A stretch of 64,000 bases of DNA from Chanos chanos. Taxonomy: Eukaryota > Chordata > Actinopteri > Gonorynchiformes > Chanidae. The notes under the pieces are model-generated. The model was not told where the DNA came from. It did not search any database and saw only the letters and a list, made by a program, of their open reading frames with translations. Each line of letters begins with the position of its first letter. The stretch's first letter is position 1. Positions 51,701-63,746 of the stretch are shown here, in pieces. Location of the stretch: contig NC_044498.1 of assembly GCF_902362185.1 (NCBI RefSeq), forward strand, positions 13,822,065 through 13,886,064. Reading direction: 5' to 3'. The translations under genes and the position numbers were made by a program.

Positions 51701-54700
51701 AAACAAAAATGAGAACAACTTTTGTGCTGTAATGTATAACATTAACATTTTAGAAAAAGGTTGTAATAGTCAGTCATGTGACTCTAGATAGATCATGAGG
51801 AAGGAAGTAAAAGTATTACAGATAGCTCATGGAACAGCAATCTGTCTTCCCTTACTTGCATTTTTAAGGAGTGGGTAAAAAATACACTCTTTTAGTAAAA
51901 CGTTCAGATATATTTTGATAGCAGTGTAACGCTCAACAATGACTAACATTCTCCTTTGACTTTATTGGTATAAAATAGGTGCAAACTTATACCGGGATAT
52001 CTGTCCTAGTGACTTCTGGCAAGACTCAATGGTCTGCTGTGAACTGGTGTCCCTGGTTCTTAGTTATTTAGCTATTGCATGTACAATCCAATCTTTTATG
52101 CTTCGGAATTTTTATAACGCCATGCACGGATAACAGCTGAAAAACAATTGTTTCAAATGGGAGCAATTGCCGAAGAAAGAAACCTCGATGACTCACATTG
52201 CATGAAAAACACATGAAACTTGTGTTTTATTTTGCATTTTACTGTGTTTAACTGTGTTTAGTGTTACTCTGAATTTTCACACGTCTCTCCTTAAATATTT
52301 TGAGTTAAATATTGGCAGTTGCCTGTGAGAGTTTTTATTTGCTTGTTGTGCCAAATCAGCAGTAGCGATGATCACCAGAACTGCACACTGGGTCATACTG
52401 CAAACAACCACAACCCAGAGTGTAAATGTGTGACTAATGTTATTAGTAATCTGTAACAGTGCCTGATAATGCAAATAAACTGGATAAAATGGAACATGAA
52501 ACACGACAACATTTTTTTCCTGTAATTCCACTGCAATTTGTGTTTTGCTCAATGTCTTTACAGAGTTAACAGCTCATACGAGGCCTTATCTGGAGGCTGC
52601 ACCACAGAGGGGTTTGAAGACTTCACTGGGGGAATTGCCGAAAACTATGATTTGCTGAGGGCTCCTCCACATCTATTTAAAATTATTCAGAAAGCTCTAT
52701 ACAGGGGCTCCCTCTTGGGTTGCTCCATTGATGTAAGGCTTCTTTTGCTCTGTTGTGTTTTGGTAAAACACCTCAGGAACAGGTCATAGCTGAAATGTAC
52801 AGACAGTTACTTCCCAAAGTTTTGACATTTCCTGCTGTTATGTGCAGATTAAATAAATAATATTACCATGAAACAGACCATATTCAACCATTTCTTTTTT
52901 AACACAGCACAGCGGGAAAAAAAGTAATATCATTTGTCATTACAACAACCACTGAACTAATGGGTTGGGCATTACTGAGCTCAAGCTAGTATGCAGTAAC
53001 ATCGCTCTGTTGAAGAATAATGAGCACTTTATTCAGAGTGAGAGCTTTATTGAGAGTTGAAGCCTTGTTTCGTTTGTTTCTAGAGTCTATTCTTCAAGTG
53101 TTGTTCATGTTTCGTATTAGATCACCAGTGTGTATGAGACAGAGGCAGTAACGCGGCAGAAGCTGGTGAAGGGTCACGCCTACTCCATCACCGGGGCGGA
53201 AGTGGTGAGTGGATATAAAGTCACACATATGGGAGTGGTATCCATTTTTTAGCAGACTCTTCAGACTTCTTGTCTTCCTTGAAGGTCCATCTGTATGGGA
53301 GTCCAGTTGAGCTGGTTCGGATCAGAAACCCATGGGGTGAAGTGGAATGGACAGGCCCCTGGAGTGATGAGTGGGTGTAGAGTTTGTATGATTTCTGCAG
53401 GGCTATGCTTGACGTTAAACATTTGGACCTGAGATAACTTGGACTTAAACATTTGGACCTTCACACCTTTTATAACCTCCTGTTTAATTTTTCTTTTTTT
53501 TTTAAGATAAAGTATTTATTGCAGTATATCCAAAGCATGACTCCATATATTGCAGTTTCAACAACTGGACTTTAGCTGTCTTTTGGTGATTTCCAAAACA
53601 CAAATAAACAAAAATCTCATTTTAGCTCCAGAGAATGGGATGGTGTCAGACCTGAAGAAAAATCCAAACTGGATTATTGTGCAGAGGATGGGGAATTTTG
53701 GTGAGGACAGTTTACCCTTTGATTCTAGACTTAATTTAGGGATGTCCTTGAGAAAAAACTTGTGACCAAAATAACTCCTTCCCATCCTCCTCTGTTGCTA
53801 GGATGGCCTATGCAGACTTTCTCAAGCAGTTCTCCAAACTGGAGATTTGTAACCTGACTCCAGATACACTGACTAGTGATGAAGTTGGTCGGTGGAGTTA
53901 TTACCAGTTTGAGGGTAACTGGAGGGTGGGTTCCACAGCAGGGGGCTGCAGGAATCACCCAGGTAATCAGTCACCAGCTTTGGACAAACTCCTACTTTTT
54001 TACACATGAAACTTGGACAGTAGAAATATCATAAGACGTTTCAAATAGATAGTATGTGATAACTGTAGTTATTACATATATGTTGAAGAAACTATGTGAA
54101 CTAACTCACAAAGATCAAGATTAGACTAAATGTGTTTGTTTTGCCCCAGAAGCATTGTTAAGTACTTACAGTAGTAAGGTAACAGATATGTCTGCTTCAA
54201 ACCTCAAGGGCTGATATGAAATGAGAGACGGATCTCTTATCTGGATCTCTCCATCAGATATGGAAGCAGAGAGCAGAGAATATATACACTGAAATGCAGC
54301 CATCCACACACAAATGGGTCAAGAGAGGCATGTGGATAATTTGAATTCATTATCATTAAGAAGGCAGTCTTTGAAATATTTTCTATGAAAAAATTAAAAA
54401 TGACACTGTAACATGGATTGGGTGTCTTTACTAAACGAACACAACTCTATGAACAACATGTTGCTTCTCAAACCAATAAAATAAAATATATCAAAGAGAG
54501 CCCTCTCAAATATTTGATAGGTTTTTTTTGACGTTCAGTATATATCTTGCATTTAAACACATACCTCTCTTCAAAAAAAAACATTTAAACCACCACCAAA
54601 ATCATTCATTCTGAAAACACGTGATTCAGCACTTTCTGAAATGTTATGGTGTTATAATTTCTGTCTTTACAGCCACATTCTGCTCCAATCCCCAGTTTGC

Positions 54701-56181
54701 CATAAAACTGGAAGATGTGGACGATGACCCTCATGATGGAGAGGATGGATGCACGTTTCTCGTGGGTCTGATGCAGAAGGACGGGCGCAAAGAGAGGAGG
54801 TTTGGACGTGACCTAAATACAATTGGTTTTGCTATCTACCAGGTAAAGCGCCGAAATTCAGTTATTTTATCATGTGTAATTTATTGCTATGTGGTATAAC
54901 TGTGGATAAGAAATGATCTATTGTCTGCTTGACTTTCAGGTTCCTGATGAGGTATGTGCAATAAACTTCTTATTTTACAAAAGAGGAATAGTGGTCGTTC
55001 ATGAAAAATCAGTGTAAAATTAGCTCACTCACAAAGTACCACAGTGTACAGTTACATTGCGGTGCTTTCAGCATAGTGTTGCATAGTCCATTAAGCAAAT
55101 TACAATTGTTTTACATCAGTGTAAGTACCAAAATATGCAGTCCCGGCTAAACTTTTTCACTTAAAATGTTAAAGTGAACCAATCATTTATTTTGTTTCTA
55201 CCTTGCTCTTTCTCTCTATAATCCTCTGCGGGGGTAGTATAAGGGCTGCACTAACATCCACCTGGGTCCAGATGTGCTATTGCGTCAGAGAGCCATCGCT
55301 ATGAGTCACACTTTTATCAACTTGAGGGAGGTTTGTGACCGTTTCAAGCTACCACCCGGTGAATATGTCATCATACCGTCGACCTTTGAGGCTCACCGCA
55401 AGGGCAGCTTCGTCCTGCGCGTCTTCTCTGAGAAACACGCTCACACCAGGTGGGTAAAAGTGTAGTTCTCCTATGGATGCACTGAAGATTATTACTGCAG
55501 CAAACAAAGGTAGTTAGGTGTTTAGTAAGAACGTCAGCTTCACAAATATCATTGTGGGTGTAGGACACAAAGGCATGCAGTTCACCCTTATCACCATGTG
55601 GTGGCGAAAGAGTACAGCTAATTGAGTCCATACTCATTTCTGTCATGTATGCCATTTCCCAGTTCTGCACATTGCAGATCTCTTTCTGCTCTAACACAGA
55701 TATCTAGGTTATTCAATTGATTATAAGATTCATAATTAGCTGATGACTTAGATTATGTGTATTGCCATGCTGTAGTCTGCAGTTCCAGGATCAATATATG
55801 TGATTGAATAACTGTATATATCATCCAAATGTTTGCCAGTTTAATCATGTCCCTTTATCTTCATAGTCCTATGGAGGAGGATGTTACTGGAAAAGTCGAG
55901 GAGGTAAATAACACTAAGTGTGGAATAGCGCTCACTCATACAGTAGATAATGTCAAAACACACATCTTATTTGCCGTGTTTCCAAATATCCCTCTAATAC
56001 CCAGGAGCTTAAATGACTATAACCTTTTTTTCAGGCTGATGTTGGAGAGAAAGATGTGGACCCCCATTTCAAACACCTGTTTATGAGGATTGCTGGAAAT
56101 GTATGTACATCAAATCTGGTTAACATTTGCGAGTAGATTAATGTACATTCATATATTTCATTTTGCCAAACGTTTTACTGG

Positions 56182-56238
<57 letters not shown>

Positions 56239-58835
56239 CGTGTGTGCACGCGTGCGTGTGTTTGTCTTTTTGTTGTTTTGGGGGGGGCCTCTGTTTCCCA
56301 GGATTCTGAAATCTCTGTTCATGAACTTCAGCAGATTTTGAACAGAGTTGTGACTCATAGTAAGGAAGCATTCCTTTTTTAATTTAAATTTAAAATAAAT
56401 CATTAAATGCTATTATCATCAGGGTTTGTCTGACTTGTTGAATGGGAATCATTTGTAGCAAAGAAAGCAGAATAGTAAATCTGTATAATGTCAAATGCGG
56501 GATTTATTTCACTCAGGAAGTGACATCAAGACAGACGGCTTTAGCATGGAGACCTGCCGTCACATCATTAGTCTGATGGATGTATCCTTATTCATTCATA
56601 TCAATCTGACTTCACATTATAAAACAAGCTAAACGAATGGATAGAAGAATGAATGAATGGATAGAACAGGGAATGGAACCACTGATAGAAAGAAAAACAT
56701 GCCTAGTTCTAGTCCTGTGGCTGCTATGATAAGATATTTGTGATGTTATGCCTTAATTGCAAACAGACAGATGGAAATGCTAAACTGGGCCTGGTTGAGT
56801 TCCACATTCTATGGATGAAAATCCAGAATTACATGGTAAGAATGACAGAGACTGTGATAAGGACTAAGAAAATGTAATGCATTACTACAACAAGCATTTT
56901 TTTGGCAGATTAAAAAAACTTGAAATGAATCTTGAATTTGAAAACATTTGGTCATCCATTCACATGACTCAGTTTTAAAAATGTGTTTCCTAAAACCAAG
57001 AAAGGTTTATCCTGATATCAGAGTTGCAATTAATCAGTTGAAGACAATTCTTGGTTGGCTCGCTATTGAATTTTTAGTCAAATGAATGGCTCTCTGCTAG
57101 CAAACTGCAATCAAAACCCAAAATCACAAGTTCATGTCATTCTGAAATTCACCCTTGTCGAACTACACGTAACCTGTTGCTCTTATCCAGAGCAACTTAC
57201 AATCATTACCATATATGCACAAACGCACCTCCTTTGCAGCTTTGGAGTTGAATACCTTTGGTGAAAGGCAAATGAAACTTGGTGTTCAAACCCACAACCA
57301 CCCATTTATCAGGCCCAGGGTCAGCATCCATGATGCCTGGGCCTGGGACAAAATTATTTGAACAGGCCCCTGCCCCCACCCCAATGAGTGAGAATCACTC
57401 TCTCTCCTGGGCACCCCCCAGCCCTCGGCTTGGCCCGGAACAACTTCCCTAGTTGTCCCCCCCAGATACCGGGCCTGATCAAGCCACTTACCTCATAGCA
57501 GCCAGTACAACAGGAAATACTGTAAAAGTGGAAGGAAGACAGGATTTAATTAGATATCAACAGTTCCAAGAAACAGGAAATCTTGATGTTACAGCAAGAC
57601 TGTGATTCAGTAACATACTTTTGGATGCTTACAGGAATGAAGAATGAAGATTTTAAAACAGCAATCACAGTCTGCTGATTATTAGAATAACGCTGACAAA
57701 TCTGTGAGAGATCTCAAAAATGCAGTGTATGCCAGGAGACCTACAAATATTCCTGAAGCAGAGGAGGGTTGCAAGGAAGAGAAGAAAAAGTCATAAAGCA
57801 AGGAGAAATTCTTAGTTGTCTGTGGGAGCATTTGGAAACTGTTATATATGCTCATTACTAACTCACACTTAAGGTTCATGGATGTCCGCAAATAGCCTCT
57901 TTACAACTTTCCAATTATTTTTAATCTGTAAACAGTACAAATAAATTGTTATCATTCACTAAGTCTTGCAGAGGTTGGATCAGTCAGCAAACCCACCATA
58001 ACGTCTCATACTGATATCTCCTAGGACATTTTCAAGAAACATGACTCTGATAATTCTGGTACCATGAGCACACATGAGGTCAGGACTGCTTTGACTGAAG
58101 CAGGTGATGTCCAGCATGCAAATTTAAGTTGATTATCCTTTAATACTCAAAGTCAAGATTTTTAATTTGTTTAATTCCTTACATCTAGTTCGTGTTGATG
58201 TTTGTCCCTCAAAATGTAGCAAAAGGCATTTAAGTTCTCGTATATGAAAGCTAATTTGAAATTTTGAAATGTTGAATTTAAAAACTATTTGAGGATGGAA
58301 ACGATGTGAGGATCACCAGCGCTATTGTACTGACAGGTAATTTACTTTTTATTTTTTTTTATTTTAGGGTTTCAGCTCAACAGCATCGTGTTGGAGGTAA
58401 TCGTTTCTCACTACGCTAACCAGGAGTATGCGATTGATTTTGACGGATTTGTGACCTGCTTGATTCGACTGGAACTGCTCTTCAGTAAGTGGCGCTGTTC
58501 GATCTGTGCGTGATTACAGAAAGAGCTCGTGCGCTTCCTTCAGAACAAGGCCTTATTGCTGCGGTACGATAAGTGCATTTTCTTACGCCGAGCTAGGCCT
58601 GATGCTTATCTCTAGCTCATGTTTACGTCTTTTTTTCCATTTTAAGGAATGTTCAAAACACTTGATAAGAACGACACTGGGAAGATTCAGCTGGATATAG
58701 TTCAGGCAAGGATACTTTATCAATGTGTCATTTGTGATGTGAGATATGAAGGAAATAGCTGCAGAACCTTGATTCGTTGAAAACCTCACTCTGTGTGTAT
58801 GTGCATTTCAGTGGCTGTGTTTGGCTCTCCACTGA
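48775..58835 (+). CDS. Calpain C: classical calpain large subunit, CAPN2/CAPN8 group, complete
   Basis: Calcium-activated cysteine protease. 21 exons: 48775-49011, 49781-49850, 50851-50969, 51241-51374, 52564-52732, 53121-53204, 53285-53370, 53626-53700, 53802-53962, 54673-54842, 54940-54951, 55238-55449, 55867-55903, 56035-56100, 56302-56359, 56517-56581, 56767-56835, 58025-58103, 58368-58484, 58647-58705, 58812-58835. They join to exactly 700 residues. Catalytic Cys105, His262 and Asn286 are present ([29 protein letters not shown]). EF loops such as [12 protein letters not shown] and [12 protein letters not shown] look functional. The C-terminus WLCLALH resembles CAPN2/CAPN8 ends. Oddities: a GC donor in the last intron, TFCSNPQF in place of the usual [12 protein letters not shown] in place of WRRGSTAGG, and PFNKQDF in the anchor region. 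CAPN8-like or lineage-specific capn2-like cannot be settled by eye, so no symbol is given. Confidence 0.93.
56183..56260. repeat. (TG)n microsatellite in a calpain C intron
   Basis: Long TG run with late CG and CA changes, about 40 bp before exon 15 of calpain C. Length variation could affect that acceptor region. Confidence 0.9.
57150..57480. repeat. Dispersed-repeat-like segment in calpain C intron 17
   Basis: TTATCCAGAGCAACTTACA (57185-57203) and a following CAAACCCACAACC resemble a motif pair I recall as very common in fish dispersed repeats. Next comes unusually GC-rich sequence with 10-bp inverted arms CAGGCCCAGG and CCTGGGCCTG (57310-57345). The family is not identified and the boundaries are approximate. 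Confidence 0.4.
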
Positions 58836-59011
58836 AATTTCCGAAAACACTGATGGACCAGCGGAGGCATTTCCTACAATTATGATCAAGAGGATGTTAT
58901 TCTAATTTGACAGGAGACAGCGGAGCGCTTGAAATTGTGTGTGCTATAAAAAATGGTGTTTAATTGCAAAAGCAATTAATTTGTTGTCATGATCATTGAG
59001 ACAAGTGTTTA

Positions 59012-59013
<2 letters not shown>

Positions 59014-59059
<46 letters not shown>

Positions 59060-59073
59060 ATTATTATTATTAA
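59014..59073. repeat. (AT)n(ATT)n microsatellite
   Basis: TA units followed by ATT units, between calpains C and D. Confidence 0.9.
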
Positions 59074-59616
59074 AAGAAACATTAAAGGAAACCAACATTT
59101 TACCTTCAAACTGTTGTTGGATTATTGACTATGGATTCCAGTTTTTCCCCGAAAATGCGAAATGTATTATGTGTGTATCTAAACAGAGTCTACGGATAAT
59201 GTTTGGGATTACTAAATATCTAACAGCTTTGGCAAATACACTTATTTCCATACATGGGTAAGCTAGTTTCTGCTCAAATTTAAAAACAGTTCACAAACGA
59301 GCACAATTATGCTTGCCCAGTAATTTAACAGAAGAATTTGCATCTGTATAGCCTACATTTGGACCTGTTTAGGCAACTGCTCGATACATGCAGGCAGCCA
59401 TATGAAAACCTCAAACAGCTTTTTTTGTCTGTCTGGAGTCCACACACACACAACTGGTAGTCGTGGTAGTCGATATCCCTCGATATACAGTACAATTCTC
59501 TTTCGGGATAGTTGACATTCTGGATGTGGTTCTGCTGAATTTAGTTCGATACCTACCTCTGGCACGTTTCTCTCTCAGAATGGTTGTAGTTCCGTAACCT
59601 GGAGCACACCCAGCGC

Positions 59617-59625
59617 CATAAAAAG
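59617..59625 (+). promoter_or_regulatory. TATA-like element of calpain D
   Basis: CATAAAAAG lies 71-79 bp before the ATG at 59696, a plausible distance for a short 5' UTR. Motif and position are the only support. Confidence 0.35.
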
Positions 59626-59695
59626 ATACCACACCTTTGCATGAAGATCCCAATACTAATGGATAGACGCTGACGGAAGAGACCTGAGAGCAAAC

Positions 59696-62600
59696 ATGTC
59701 TGGAATAGCAGCGAAGCTTCAACGCAACCGTGCGCGAGCGGAGGGCATCGGTACTAATGCTCAAGCCGTAAAATATCTCGGACAAGATTATGAGGCGTTG
59801 AAACGCAGTTGTCTAGAGAGTGGACGATTGTTTCATGATGAAACTTTTGAAGCCGTGACGTCCTCGTTAGGTTTCAATGAGCTTGGTCCAAGTTCTTACA
59901 AAGTGCGTGGTGTTGAATGGTTGAGACCGACGGTAAGAAGAATATGAGTAATATCCTCAGTTTAGCTAAAGTTTATAAATCATTAAGAACAGTCCTGAAG
60001 AACATTAATAGATTTTCTTGATTCTACGGTGTAAAAAATGTTAATGGCTGGCTTTCGAGAATGAGAATTCAAAGATAAATTATGTCACATCACTAGATTA
60101 TGTCATAGCCTATGTCATGTGAACATTGTGTAGGCCTGTTTAATGTTTTAAAAAACATTTTTAAAACGATAATTTCATTTGATTTCAACTTCATATTTAA
60201 TTTAAATAAATTATTTAACTTTATGAATTCATTTTTATTGGTACCTGGGCTTTCTCTCGCTGATGAAGAACTTAATACTTGTTGCTGAAGGGAAAACTTA
60301 CTTATCGAGAATTCCTGAAGCACTCCCTGCCCATGTAGTTCGCTTCACGGGAGACAAACTGTATTGATGCCATGGCTTCCCACCATATGTCAAATAATAT
60401 TAAGTTTGAAAACTTGCAGCCAATGGAATATTTTTCACAGCTCTTATCAGACAACTGATTTGAAATCAAAGTTAGGAAAAAATAATTTATAATTGAGAAA
60501 CACCTCGGGCGCAGTTCTCAACTCCTATTCATGATACGCCCTCTAGGATGTCAGTTTTATTCAGTTATGATCTGCAGATTCCAGTTGCTTGGCATAGTAA
60601 CTGCCTGAAGAGATAACAGCGGAAGGCAGACCTCGCTCCTCTCATCATTGGGAAGACAGGCCAATTTATGTTGTATCTGATTGATACACTACATTTTGTT
60701 TTTATTTTTTTTTTGTTTTCATTTGTCTGTTAACGTCTTTGTGTTGGTCTTTGAAGAGACTGTAGTGGCTTTCAGATCATATAGTACTCTGTCAAATATA
60801 CTGAGTAAACTTTGTTCTATTGCAAAAGGCTGTAACAACGTTAGCCACTCCTGAGACCAGGAAGTCCTTAGAACAACAGCTGATCTTCCAAACTTTAAAA
60901 ATGGCTCGCTGGGTGAAAGGATGTATCAGACAGTCACTTAAAACATAATGCTTAATGGAAGGAAAAAATCTTGCCAGAGACCCAGTTATTATGTCGTCAA
61001 ATATTAGTTGAGTTGCAATCATAATGTTTCTTCTGCTATTGTTTGAATGTCTTGTCAGAGCACAGACTCAAATTTTGATCACAAACATATCACCACTCCA
61101 TAATGGTTTTTTATTACTCACAAGTGGCATTCACAAGTGGCACGGCCAGTAGTGAGGCAGGCTAAGTGTCTCTTTGCTTTTAAAAGTGATGAAAAAAGGA
61201 AAAACAATTTCATGTGTATGATGTCCCTGGTGCATTATTCATCATGTCTTGTGTTTTGTTATGTAGGATTTGACATCAAGCCCGCAGTTTATTTCTCAAG
61301 GTGCTACCAGGACGGATATATGTCAAGGGGCCCTTGGTAAGTCCAGGTGATCTTACTGCAGTAATTTTTATATATTCAGTTTACATGATATTTTATTTTA
61401 TTTGTTCAAGAAATATACCCTGTATGCTAACTTTAAATGTAGAACAAGCATTCAAATAGTTCCTGGAAAGCTCGTTCATAGAAGGTGAGGCATTTCTGGT
61501 TTAGGGAGTTTCTTAAACTACCTCTTTACAAACGTCAACAATGAAGTAAATTAGAGAGGGAGGACAGAGGACAGACAAAGAGAATGAGAGCAACAAAGAG
61601 AGAGAGAGGTTGTACGTGACAAAGGCTTTTCTCTTTTGATTTTTTGATTCTAACAAGAATACTCCTGAAAAAGTAATATGATGTTACAGTGTGTGTATCA
61701 CCCAGTCCTGAGAATGGACTCTTCCATCCTCCTAATCTAAGACATGGGACACTTTATCCTCATCAGCTTCAAAGTATTCAGATTTTTTTCCAACTGTTCA
61801 CCAGTTTGTGTGATTCACCTAATTATGGGCTGGATAACTCAGTAACGTTTGGAGGTAGTTGTGTTAGATCAGGACTGGACCCCTGAAAGAGAGAGGCCTT
61901 CCAGGTGGCTGATTGCTGATCTCAGTTCTGACAAATGCCTACAAGGAACTCATAGTGTTTCTAATGATAAGCTTTCTGTTATCATTACCTACACAGCATT
62001 TGTTAAAACAATGTATTAACTTAGTTAAAGTTCTTGTATGTATCCTTATGTAAGGTCTGTGCAGAAGGCTAACCAACTCAGTTTGAAGTTCTGAGTTTGT
62101 AATCAGTTGCTTAGTTACAGGGTAGTGTTTATTATAAAGTTTACGTTTCAGTCCAAACAAACTGAAGTTGGTTTCCTGTGTTGTTGTTTTGTTTTGTTGT
62201 TTTTTTTTCGTTTGCATGGCATGTAATCAGCCTTTACCAAGGAATTGTGTTTTCAATGCAGGAATGTTTTTCACAGTTTCATCAGCGCTAGTAGTTAGCA
62301 TGCTCATGGTATGTTCCTGAACCTCGACTGCCACTCCAGTCTCTCTTGTTTTTCTACAACCTCAAACCACCAGCCTTAGGGAATTGTTCAAAGGTTCAGT
62401 GGTCAAAGGGTCTGTGTGACTCTATGAGCGAAATTCTTGTTACATTTTTGTAACAACCTTTCAAATGGCTACTATCACTCTTATGTCTGTAAGCATATAC
62501 AATAGGACCCTGGTAAATGCGGCTTCCGTGTTTTATCTTTTTAATATCATTTCTTAGGAGGTTGTATTTAGAGATGCCAGCTGAAAATGGAAAATTCCTT

Positions 62601-63746
62601 TAGCAGTGGTGGGTGGAATGTGGAGATGTATCCAGAGAGAGAGAGAGAGAGAGAGAGAGAATACACTGAAATTTTCAAACTTGTCAGAACATGATGAATG
62701 AAAGCTCAGTGAAAGGTTTCAACCTCCGTGTTCAAACTCTGGCATTGCTGTGACTCAGAGGACGAGTGTGTTTTTCCCGTGGGTTCACCAGTGTTTTTGA
62801 TTTCAGTTTCCCTGTCCTTAATCGTCCACATGATAAATCTGTTTGGCAAGAGACTGAAAACAAAGTCCAACAATTCGAGATCTTAAGAAGCTCTTTTGTG
62901 CCTGTACCTCCCTTACTTTTCTCCACAGAAGTTTTCCCAACATGTCTGACTCCTGCTTACCGTCATTCTGAGATGAAAAACCTGTTTCAAATATATTGAC
63001 TTTTTCGCAGAAGAAACAAACAAAGTAGATATAGTCATTGAAAAGGGCTAAAAATGTAGCATGATAGAAGGAGGAATATTAACTTCTGTTGTAATGTCAC
63101 GTCATTAATAGAGTTTTTAAACTCACTCTGTTCCATGTATAAGCATATAATCTCTGTTTGTTCACAGGTGACTGTTGGCTTTTGGCAGCCATTGCGTCTC
63201 TGACACTGAACCAGGATGTACTTGCACGTGTGGTCCCTCCTGAACAAAGCTTTGAGGAGGACTATGCAGGAATTTTTCATTTTCAGGTTAGTTATTTGTT
63301 AATAACAATTAAAATATGTCAATTCCTGACTCTACCTCTATCTGTCATGAAAAATAATTTAAGGATTCAGTTAACCCTTCACTTTGTTTATTCATAATAA
63401 ATCTTCCTGATTATACTTGAACTGGTGAGCAGAAATAATTTCTACATGATCTTCCTGCTCTTTTATGCATTTCAAATTGATTAATATAATCATTTTACAT
63501 TAGGTACAAACACAGAAATCCTTTTTAAAAGAGCATCAGGATTTTATTGTTCATTTCGATTCGCTTGTGTCATGATATGGAAAAGAATGCAAATCTTTCA
63601 TGTTCCTAACAGTTCTGGCAGTTTGGAGAATGGGTGGACGTTGTCATTGACGACCGGTTGCCCACCAGGGATGGGGAGCTGCTGTTTGTTCACTCTGCAG
63701 AGGGTTCTGAGTTCTGGAGTGCTCTGCTGGAGAAGGCCTATGCAAA
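59696..63746 (+). CDS. Calpain D: classical calpain large subunit, CAPN2/CAPN8 group, 5' part (cut by right edge)
   Basis: Four exons join in phase: 59696-59932, 61267-61336, 63168-63286 and 63613-63746, each the same length as in calpains B and C. The start [19 protein letters not shown] is a typical CAPN2/CAPN8 anchor helix. [19 protein letters not shown] and [13 protein letters not shown] follow, then catalytic Cys105 in [15 protein letters not shown]. The fourth exon encodes [17 protein letters not shown] and ends at EKAYAK. A fifth exon should begin to the right of the window. Exon 4 is nearly identical in DNA to that of calpain C, although exons 2 and 3 are not. The gene runs in the same direction as C, with 860 bp between the C stop and the D start. 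Confidence 0.92.
62633..62660. repeat. (GA)n microsatellite
   Basis: About 13 GA units in calpain D intron 2. Confidence 0.85.

Larger units (their letters stand above)
58836..59695. other. Calpain C 3' region and calpain D upstream region
   Basis: It contains an (AT)n(ATT)n tract and a TATA-like CATAAAAAG (59617-59625) about 75 bp before the calpain D start codon. No other gene was seen. Confidence 0.5.

Noticed and set aside
56138-56403. His-Thr repeat frames
   Set aside because: They are translations of the (TG)n tract in a calpain C intron.
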